This document shows, piece by piece, positions 15,312 through 23,300 of a DNA stretch of 37,047 nucleotides. The notes below the pieces were generated by a model, which saw nothing but the letters and a program-made list of their open reading frames with translations, was not told where the DNA came from and did no database searches. The position numbers and the translations under genes were made by a program. The stretch is from Gammaproteobacteria bacterium (lineage in GTDB: Bacteria; Pseudomonadota; Gammaproteobacteria; UBA6186; Azoamicaceae). Positions within the stretch are counted from its first letter, which is position 1; each line of letters starts with the position of its first letter. The DNA lies in assembly GCA_020054325.1 (NCBI GenBank), contig JAGVLG010000100.1, positions 1-37,047 on the forward strand, written 5' to 3'.

Positions 15312-16076
15312 ATGTTATTTGAAGGATTGTTAATACTAGCAATAGTAGCTAGCCTTTTCATTGTAAGTTTAGATCGCATTTTGCAACCGCATCCTGTTGC
15401 AACCGAGAAAAGGCCATACCTAATTAAAACTATTAATGCAATCCTTCCAGCACTAATAATATTATTTTTAATTCGCGCTTTTATCTTTGAAGGTTTTCGT
15501 ATTCCCACAGCTTCAATGAAACCTACCCTAATAGAGGGCGATTGGATTATCGTTGATAAATATAGCACCGGTTTAAGATTACCATTAATTGGCACTAGAA
15601 TTAGTAAAGCAACACCAAAGCGCGGCGATATTGTTGTAATTCGCGGCAATATTGCTAGTGAAAACGATCCGATTATAAAACGAATTGTAGGATTACCAGG
15701 AGATCATATTTGCTATCAAGATCGCACCCTCTATATAAATGGTCAACCGAATTTTTATAATAATCTAACAATTGAACTTGAAGAGCGCTCCGATGGTACA
15801 AGTAATAAGGTAATTAAAGCAAATACTGAACTGGATCTATTACAACATCAAATTTATTTAGCTTGGGATAAGCCTAATTCATTCGAATCTACAGATTTAA
15901 TAGTACCGCAAGATTGCTTTTTTGTTTTAGGAGATTATCGCGATAATAGCCAAGATAGTCGTATCTGGGGCGTAGTGCCCGATCGTTATATTGTTGGCAA
16001 AGCTCGTAGTATAGTACTTAGCGTAGATTGGTGGCATGCTAAAATACGTTGGCAACGTCTTGGTAAGATTAGCTAG
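15312..16076 (+). CDS. lepB: Signal peptidase I
   Basis: This 254-residue inner-membrane protease removes signal peptides from exported proteins. There are two N-terminal membrane segments (about 4-20 and 42-58), then the catalytic Ser box RIPTASMKPT (S68) and Lys box IIKRIVGLPGDH (K123). The conserved GDYRDNSQDSRIWG follows at 207-220 and the IVGKA motif at 227-231. AAGGAAGAG before the ATG supports the start. It is not beside lepA or rnc, its usual partners in gammaproteobacteria. It converges on cysS with a 39-bp gap that holds only two weak 5-bp stems. Confidence 0.95.
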   Translation: MLFEGLLILAIVASLFIVSLDRILQPHPVATEKRPYLIKTINAILPALIILFLIRAFIFEGFRIPTASMKPTLIEGDWIIVDKYSTGLRLPLIGTRISKATPKRGDIVVIRGNIASENDPIIKRIVGLPGDHICYQDRTLYINGQPNFYNNLTIELEERSDGTSNKVIKANTELDLLQHQIYLAWDKPNSFESTDLIVPQDCFFVLGDYRDNSQDSRIWGVVPDRYIVGKARSIVLSVDWWHAKIRWQRLGKIS

Positions 16077-16115
16077 TGCAGTAGTGATCCGCCTACGCAT
16101 CACCCGTAGCAACAG

Positions 16116-17516
16116 CTAAACCCTCTTAACTTGTACGCCACCATTAGCAGTATCTTCTAATGTAACGCCTAAGGCCTTTAACTCATCGCGAATACGATCT
16201 GCTTCAGCCCAATTTTTTGCCAGCCGTGCCGCATCGCGCGCCTTAATTAAATCCTGCACTTTACTATCAACCGCATCTAATTTAGTAACTCCTAACACTA
16301 AGGCAGGATCACGGTATAACAAACCTAAAATTGCGCCTAGATCTAATAATAGGCGACATAAAGCGCCAACCTTTGCAGATTTATCTTGTTTACCTGTATT
16401 AATTTCCCGCGCTAGTTCAAATAATACTGCTAATGCACCTGGTGTATTGAAATCATCATCCATTGCAGCTAAAAAATTCTTTTCAAAAGCAGTATCTTTA
16501 GCAGCCACAGTATTTGGATCAATAGTTACGCCGTGTAACGCGGTATATAAACGCTCTAACGAAGCTCGCGCTAATTTCACTTGATCTAATGAATAGTCTA
16601 ATTGACTACGGTAATGACCTGACAACACAAAGAAACGTAATTCTTCTGGATCTACCTGCCGCAAGGCATCTCGAATAGTTACAAAATTATTCGCAGACTT
16701 AGCCATTTTTTCTTGGTTAATTTGTAAGAAACCAACATGCATCCAATAATTGACAAAAGTTTTTCCAGTGCAGGCTTCAGCCTCTGCAATTTCATTTTCA
16801 TGATGCGGAAATATTAAATCAAAACCACCACCATGAATATCAAAAGTATGCCCTAAAATATCAGTCGACATGGCAGCACATTCCAAGTGCCAACCTGGCC
16901 TACCCTTACCCCATAATGAATCCCAGCATGGTTCACCAGCTTTGGCCTGCTTCCATAGAACAAAATCTAAAGGATCCAGTTTGGCTTCATTTAACTCAAC
17001 CCGAGCACCAACTGAGAGATCTTCTAATTTGCGTTTCGCCAGCCAACCATATTTTTCAAATGCCCGCACTTTATAATATACATCGCCATTCATTGCTTGG
17101 TAGGCATAATTAGTTGCCACCAGCCGACGTGTCATCTCCAACATTTGTGGCATGTATTCAGTTGCGCGCGGTTCATGATCTGGGGCTATTAAGCCTAACG
17201 CCTTAAAATCTTCGTGCATGGCAGTAATAAATCTTGTGGTTAAATCACTGACACTTTCTTTATTTTCTATAGCACGGTTAATAATTTTATCGTCGATATC
17301 AGTAATATTACGTACAAAAATTACGTTATCTGCACCATATTTATGCTTGATATAACGTACGATCACATCAAAGGCAATCGCAGTACGCGCATGCCCCACA
17401 TGACAATAATCATAAACGGTGATCCCACAAACATAGATCCCAATTTTTTTTGGATCAATTGGCGTAAAAATTTTTTTTAGTTGCGACATCGTGTCGTATA
17501 TAAGTAAATCAGTCAT
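16116..17516 (-). CDS. cysS: Cysteinyl-tRNA synthetase
   Basis: Class I aminoacyl-tRNA synthetase that charges tRNA-Cys, 466 residues from the chosen start. The frame is open to an ATG at 17549, but the ATG at 17516 gives a normal N-terminus (LLIYDTMSQLKKIF) and shares its A with the gltX stop (TAATG), a classic coupling arrangement. The HIGH motif is HVGH (39-42). Zinc ligands are C30, C213, H238 and E242. The second signature is KMAKS (270-274) rather than KMSKS, an Ala for the first Ser. Everything else looks intact, so I expect a functional enzyme. Confidence 0.95.
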   Translation of the reverse strand: MTDLLIYDTMSQLKKIFTPIDPKKIGIYVCGITVYDYCHVGHARTAIAFDVIVRYIKHKYGADNVIFVRNITDIDDKIINRAIENKESVSDLTTRFITAMHEDFKALGLIAPDHEPRATEYMPQMLEMTRRLVATNYAYQAMNGDVYYKVRAFEKYGWLAKRKLEDLSVGARVELNEAKLDPLDFVLWKQAKAGEPCWDSLWGKGRPGWHLECAAMSTDILGHTFDIHGGGFDLIFPHHENEIAEAEACTGKTFVNYWMHVGFLQINQEKMAKSANNFVTIRDALRQVDPEELRFFVLSGHYRSQLDYSLDQVKLARASLERLYTALHGVTIDPNTVAAKDTAFEKNFLAAMDDDFNTPGALAVLFELAREINTGKQDKSAKVGALCRLLLDLGAILGLLYRDPALVLGVTKLDAVDSKVQDLIKARDAARLAKNWAEADRIRDELKALGVTLEDTANGGVQVKRV

Positions 17517-18907
17517 TACATTCCCGTTGTTAATTTGAGGATCGCCCAATCAAATCTTTTAACTGCCATAGCACCTCCCATAAATTGCAACATTTTTGCC
17601 AATTCAGGCCCATGGAGTTGCCCAGTTAATGCAACCCGCAATGGCATAAATAATTGTTTACCTGAGCAATTAGTTGCATTTTTTACTTGATCTGCTAATT
17701 CTTTAAATTCGATATTAGGATTTTTACTAACACAATCACGCGCAATTGTGAAAAAGTCTTTGCCAGCTTGGTCTAGCACTTGCCAGGCAGCATCAGAGAA
17801 ATCTAAACCTTCACTAGCAACCGCACTAACCCACAGCATAGCATCTTCTGGCATTAAAATGTTATCTCGAATCATTGTTGCAAATTCTGCATACTTGGAT
17901 TCTACAATTACACCTGCAATACTCGGTTTAATAAACTCTACGATCTCCTCAATAGAACAGAGCATTAGTGCTTCCTTTTGCCAATGCCGCAAATGTGTTA
18001 AATCATGCCGCGCTGGCGATGTACTTATATGCGCTAAATCAAAACGCTCTGCTAAGCCTTGCAAGCTTAAAAAATCATTATCTGAATAATAATGTCCAAG
18101 TCGGGCTAAATAATTGAGTACTGCTAATGGCAAATAGCCCTGAGCTCGCAAATCACGTACCGCTTCACTGCCATTGCGCTTTGACAATGGTGCCCCATCG
18201 CTTCCGTTAATCATAGCAAAGTGACCATATTCAGGATGCGGTAAATTTAAGGCATTTAATATCATGATTTGTCGCGGCGTATTAGTTAGGTGATCATCAC
18301 CTCGTAAGGCATGCGATACTTGCATTTCTGCATCATCAATCGCATTACAAAACATAAATGAGGCGGATCCATCCGCCCGACGTATGATAAAATCACCGAT
18401 ATCATTCGCCGCAAAGCGTTGCGGCCCCTTGATAAGATCTACAAATTCAATAATTGTGTCTTGCGGCACTTTAAAACGTAACGTTGCCTGCTCACCAGCA
18501 GCAATTTTTTTTGCAATTTGCTCTGGTGTTAAGTTACGACAAGTACCTGAATAACGTGGCGGTTTCCCAGCAGCCTGTTGGATCTTTCGCGTTACTGCTA
18601 AGGTTTCTTCCGAACAAAAACACGGATAAGCTAAGCCAGCATCTTCTAATTGGGCATAATACTTAGCATAAATTGCAGTACGTTGCGATTGCAAGTATGG
18701 ACCTTCGGTCCAATTTAAATTCAACCACTTTAAATCTTCTAAAATACCATTTTGAAATTCGAGAGTAGATCTTTCACGATCAGTATCTTCGATACGCAAT
18801 AAAAATCCATACTTTTGACGTTGCGCATATAAAAAATTGAATAACGCAGTACGCAAATTACCAAAATGCATCCAGCCAGTAGGGCTAGGAGCGAAACGTG
18901 TTTTCAT
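17516..18907 (-). CDS. gltX: Glutamyl-tRNA synthetase (GltX-type)
   Basis: This 463-residue class Ic synthetase charges tRNA-Glu. The HIGH-equivalent is HFGN (14-17) in the standard RFAPSPTG context, and the KMSKS-equivalent is LSKR (241-244). A zinc site C96-x-C98 ... Y119-x3-C123 is visible. Some gammaproteobacteria carry two GltX paralogs, one of which may prefer tRNA-Gln; from this sequence alone I cannot say which type this is or whether a second copy exists. It is upstream of cysS and coupled to it by a one-base stop/start overlap. Confidence 0.92.
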   Translation of the reverse strand: MKTRFAPSPTGWMHFGNLRTALFNFLYAQRQKYGFLLRIEDTDRERSTLEFQNGILEDLKWLNLNWTEGPYLQSQRTAIYAKYYAQLEDAGLAYPCFCSEETLAVTRKIQQAAGKPPRYSGTCRNLTPEQIAKKIAAGEQATLRFKVPQDTIIEFVDLIKGPQRFAANDIGDFIIRRADGSASFMFCNAIDDAEMQVSHALRGDDHLTNTPRQIMILNALNLPHPEYGHFAMINGSDGAPLSKRNGSEAVRDLRAQGYLPLAVLNYLARLGHYYSDNDFLSLQGLAERFDLAHISTSPARHDLTHLRHWQKEALMLCSIEEIVEFIKPSIAGVIVESKYAEFATMIRDNILMPEDAMLWVSAVASEGLDFSDAAWQVLDQAGKDFFTIARDCVSKNPNIEFKELADQVKNATNCSGKQLFMPLRVALTGQLHGPELAKMLQFMGGAMAVKRFDWAILKLTTGM

Positions 18908-19093
18908 AATATTACTTCTGTATAAATTTAAATGGCTTAGAGCATATACTTTAATATAAATTCATATGCTTTGGCAATTGCTAATAATAGCAAATTACTT
19001 ATCTAAATAACTGCAAGAAACAATCGTTAGATATACCCTCATAGTCAAAAACCTGTTATAACAAAGCATTGAAAAGTTAACCGGAGTTCAAAA

Positions 19094-19624
19094 ATGGCAA
19101 TAGTAAACATTCAAACTAACTATTGTCTGATCACTTTAGAAATAAATGAGCAGGCTGCCCCTATTACGGCTAAAAACTTTCTAGATTATTGTCAGAGCGG
19201 CTTTTACAATAACACTATATTTCATCGAGTTATTGACAGATTTATGATCCAAGGTGGTGGATTTAGCCCAGAGATGGAACAAAAGTCCACTAACCGTCCA
19301 ATTCAGAATGAAGCCAGCAATGGTCTAAAAAATGAAATCGGCTCAATCGCCATGGCTCGCACATCAGATCCGCATTCTGCTACCGCCCAGTTTTTCATAA
19401 ATGTGGCTAATAACGACTTTTTAAATTTTAAATCCGAAACCCCGCAAGGCTGGGGCTATTGTGTATTTGGCAAGGTAGTTGCTGGCTTGGAAGTAGTGAA
19501 TAAAATAAGTCATGTGAAAACAACAAATCGGGCTGGTCATCAAGATGTGCCGGAACTTCCAGTGATTATTGAAAACGTTGAAGTAGTTGCAAATACCCTA
19601 AACGAAGCAACCTTAGCGCAATGA
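19094..19624 (+). CDS. ppiB: Cyclophilin-type peptidyl-prolyl isomerase, cytosolic
   Basis: This 176-residue cyclophilin catalyses cis-trans isomerisation of X-Pro bonds. Core motifs are [14 protein letters not shown] (about 43-56, with the catalytic Arg at 45), [20 protein letters not shown] and [15 protein letters not shown]. There is no signal peptide, so it is the cytosolic PpiB type. It is slightly longer than E. coli PpiB because of a C-terminal tail. GGAG lies eight bases before the ATG. It overlaps lpxH by four bases (ATGA), a pairing seen in many gammaproteobacteria. Confidence 0.94.
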   Translation: MAIVNIQTNYCLITLEINEQAAPITAKNFLDYCQSGFYNNTIFHRVIDRFMIQGGGFSPEMEQKSTNRPIQNEASNGLKNEIGSIAMARTSDPHSATAQFFINVANNDFLNFKSETPQGWGYCVFGKVVAGLEVVNKISHVKTTNRAGHQDVPELPVIIENVEVVANTLNEATLAQ

Positions 19625-20340
19625 TCTATTTCATTTCAGATATTCACCTAAGTGCTGGCTCTCCTGAACTTACAGATATGTTGACGAAGTTCTTAAGAGG
19701 TCCAGCACGACAGGCAGAAGCGTTATATATAATTGGCGATCTGTTTGCACTTTGGCTAGGCGATGATTTACCGCACGATTTTGCACAACCAGTAATAGCT
19801 GCGTTGAATGATCTACGCGATGCAAATGTTGCCATTTATTTCATGCCAGGCAACCGCGATTTTTTAATTGGCCGCAAATTTTGTGCTAAAGCTGGTTTAG
19901 AACTCCTGCCAGATCCTTATGTAGCAAATATAGATGGTAATCGTATATTAATCAGCCATGGCGATCTATTATGCACTTTAGATAAACCATACCAACGCTT
20001 TCGTAAATTTGTACAGCATCCATTTATTAAAAATGCTTTTCTTAAACTTCCAAAGGCCTTACGCAATACCATAGGTAACTGGGTAGAGCAGCAAGCAAAA
20101 CAGAGTGTGAAAAAAAACAAAGATACGAAACATTATGATGTTGATGAACAAAAGGTATTAAAATGGCTTAATGCCTATAATGCCAACACTATTATTCACG
20201 GCCATACCCATAAAGCTGGCATAGATGCTAACGATGCATTTAAAAGAATAGTGCTAGGCGATTGGAGTGAAAATTTAGCAATTATATTAAGAATACAAGG
20301 TAATAGTTTTGAGTTGCTAAATGTTTGTGACATAATATAG
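19621..20340 (+). CDS. lpxH: UDP-2,3-diacylglucosamine diphosphatase LpxH (lipid A synthesis)
   Basis: This 239-residue peripheral membrane phosphoesterase converts UDP-2,3-diacylglucosamine to lipid X plus UMP, an early step of lipid A synthesis. The calcineurin-like metal ligands are all visible: SDIHLS (D7, H9), GDLF (D40), GNRDF (N78), SHGD (H113) and HGHTHK (H195, H197). The length matches E. coli LpxH. Its start is coupled to the ppiB stop. It implies an outer membrane with lipid A. It converges on the first giant gene, 37 bp away, with no clear terminator between them. Confidence 0.95.
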   Translation: MIYFISDIHLSAGSPELTDMLTKFLRGPARQAEALYIIGDLFALWLGDDLPHDFAQPVIAALNDLRDANVAIYFMPGNRDFLIGRKFCAKAGLELLPDPYVANIDGNRILISHGDLLCTLDKPYQRFRKFVQHPFIKNAFLKLPKALRNTIGNWVEQQAKQSVKKNKDTKHYDVDEQKVLKWLNAYNANTIIHGHTHKAGIDANDAFKRIVLGDWSENLAIILRIQGNSFELLNVCDII

Positions 20341-20377
20341 GGGTTATGAAAACTCAGCTTGGTAATCAATTTATACT

Positions 20378-23300
20378 TTAAGCCTTTTTAAAATCGGCTT
20401 TACTAACAGGACCAGCAGAATGTGATAACCGTTGAACAGTTTCTTGTGCTTCCATAATTATTTTTTTAAAGCTAAGAGCTGTTCTATCTTTTGTATATTG
20501 TTCAAGTATTTCTTTAACAAAATTATCAATTTCTAATTCTCTAACATCTGCTGGAATTTGTGATTTCGCAAATATTCTAACCAAATAATTCCTTAGGCCA
20601 CTATTTAGCTTGGACCTTCCAATAGCCAATGGTGTTTTCGGATCTGTTGCAAAAATTACATCTCTTTCTAGCAAAAAGGCTGGATCATTTTGCACCGCAT
20701 CAAATGTTTCTTTAGCATCACTTAAATGCACTGCATCATGAAACATTATGGTCTTTGATAGATTTATATAATATCGATCTGCCTCGGATAATTCCAAATC
20801 TTCTTTATGTTCTTTTAACTCTCTAAGTATGTCAGCCTCAAGGCTGTTAACTTCTGGATAACGTTGTGATATTTCTTGTCTAAAAGAATTCAACTCAGTA
20901 AGGTCTGCTACTTGCACCCGCTCTAATAAAACCTGTTGTGGCTGATCAGATAAAATAATTCTTTCTGGGATATCTGAAGCATACAAAGTCATAGCATTAT
21001 ATACCTTACGCATTTTTTCTTGTTTTTCTTTAAATGACATCTCACTTTGGATAATACTTCTAAGTTCGTTTTCAAGGATTTTCTTAAATACTGCAGAAGT
21101 CTTTTGCGTGATAAAAGCATATTTGTTAAAGCCAATAACTGGATGATAACTGAAAGCATCTAATAACCAACCAACAACTCCATGCGGACAGGAATGATCA
21201 TCGGCAGCATCAGGATTATTATCAGCATGATATGAACGTGTAGCTTGTTCAAAACGAAATACTAAAGAAGCTTTCCAAGACTCAACATGTGCAATTCGCT
21301 TCTCGATAGTGTCGAGATGTTTGAATTCATTCAGTTTAGGATTATCTAAGACGTCTTGCATAGCGAGGAACAATAACCTTAATAAAGCTAAGTTTAATTC
21401 CATACAATCATGTTTTGCCTGGAAGCTCTGATCTACACCCATTACACTAGTTTTCATGAACGATACTAACTCCCCTGAAGTTACCCGATAAGCATGCAAA
21501 TTGTCTTCAAATTGGGTTATAAAACGCCAAGCAGGCATCGCACCTTCATTTAAACTAAATAATTCTAACGCGTGATCGCGTAAATCACCGCGGATCAAGC
21601 GATTCCAATTACTATGTGGTTCTGCCTTATTCTCCGAAATAAAAGTTAGGATTGCGGCGCATTTTTCAGCCGCTTGGGCACTCTTAGGAACATCTGATCT
21701 ACAATAGATTTCAATTTGTTCTAAAACCATTGCACGTAATTTGCTTAAGCAATCATCAACATTACCCTCGTAATACTCAGCTTTTAGATTGCCGTGTTGA
21801 TCCTTGTATTCTGCCTTCAATCTGCCAGTTTCATCAAAGAATTCGCGCCGTATCGAACCAAAGCCACTTGGACACTTAGCCCCTATGATCTCTACGAATC
21901 GTTGTGCGACTCTGTTATATCTTGCAGTGGAAATATCCGAGTCAGAGCCGAAGTTTTCTCCACGAAATACTTCGCTATCAAAAAGATGTTGCAAATCTAA
22001 ATCCGGAGCATAAGTTGTAGCTAAATACCGATATATGTTGGCACAAGCTGACATAATCTCTAAACGCGACCTTCCAGCAGATTGTAAATTATTAGCATCA
22101 AGCTCCGGGTATGCCTCACATAACTTTTGAAAACAAATCAACTTTTTTACATGATTTTCAAACATATTATCCTTTAAATCAGTTGTTTCAAAGACAGCAT
22201 CTTTTAAAGAGTTAATATCTGGATCTAAATTTAATACCTTACACAACGCGTTCCTATGGAAAAGATCGCCATCTTGATCTTTAAAGAATTGCAAGATAGT
22301 ATCAATTTCAGTAGCAGTCATTTGCAGAATTGCAGGCATATATAGACACAATCCGCCTAAGAGTTCAAAATCAAGGGAGTCTTCAGCATAAATTGACTTC
22401 ATCAGACATGAGGCATTTATTAATTTGCGAAGCTCAAATGAGCTTGGTTTAATAAGATCAAGAAACTTATAAAAATTTCTGCCATTGAACTCATCAAGCA
22501 AATTAATAAAACATAAATGAATGCAAGCTTCACGAATATTATGCCGAGTTTTGGTAGTTTCTTCATCTTCACTAGCAGCCAATGAAAAGAAATCAATTGA
22601 ACTTAATAGAATACTTCCTGGATTTAGTATTTCGTACTTTGCCGCAAAATCGGAATCAGTCAGCATGGTGCAAAATTTTAACAATAAAGGTAGTGAAGAG
22701 CTATTCATACTGTATATTTTGGGAAAGTTTTGAAATACAATATCAAAGACGTTCATATCAAATGGCGTAAGCTTTTTGATATTATCTAGCATAAGGTCTG
22801 CTGTTGCCCTTTTGTAATCATCACTAAATTCATTGTCATTATTTGTACTTTCAAAAACATCCAGTATAGTAACATACAATAGCACACATAATGCTTTAAT
22901 GTTATCTGACACTGGCGTTTCTGAACTATTTAATAAAGTGTCTATGTATTTTATCACATCATCTAATATTTTAGGATTAAAGTCAGCCTGAAGCATGAAC
23001 AATATCTTACATTCTTGACTCGGCAGTTTGTCTAGGTACTTTATGAATATTTCGCCTGCACCATCACATTTTTGTTTAACTGCATCCAGAACAACTCTAT
23101 TAATTGTTTCCAATTCCGTAACCGGCAGTTGTATCGAATCTTCTTTACTTAAAACCTTATCAAGCAGTTTAATCAAAAATACGTAATCTGGTTTAGTATC
23201 GTCAACCTCGTTTATGATTTTAACATAATCATTAATTAACATGTCTGCAGGAATATTTTGCAGCAACGTTTGGTACAGATTCTGGTTGGCACTCGTAAGG

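Noticed and set aside
16084-16109. Possible terminators between lepB and cysS
   Set aside because: Only two mutually exclusive 5-bp stems are present, without a T-run; too weak to call.
18952-18981. AGCATAT...ATATGCT inverted repeat in the gltX-ppiB divergent gap
   Set aside because: A 7-bp AT-rich repeat with a 16-base spacer is likely by chance in this AT-rich gap and I see no matching promoter boxes on either strand.
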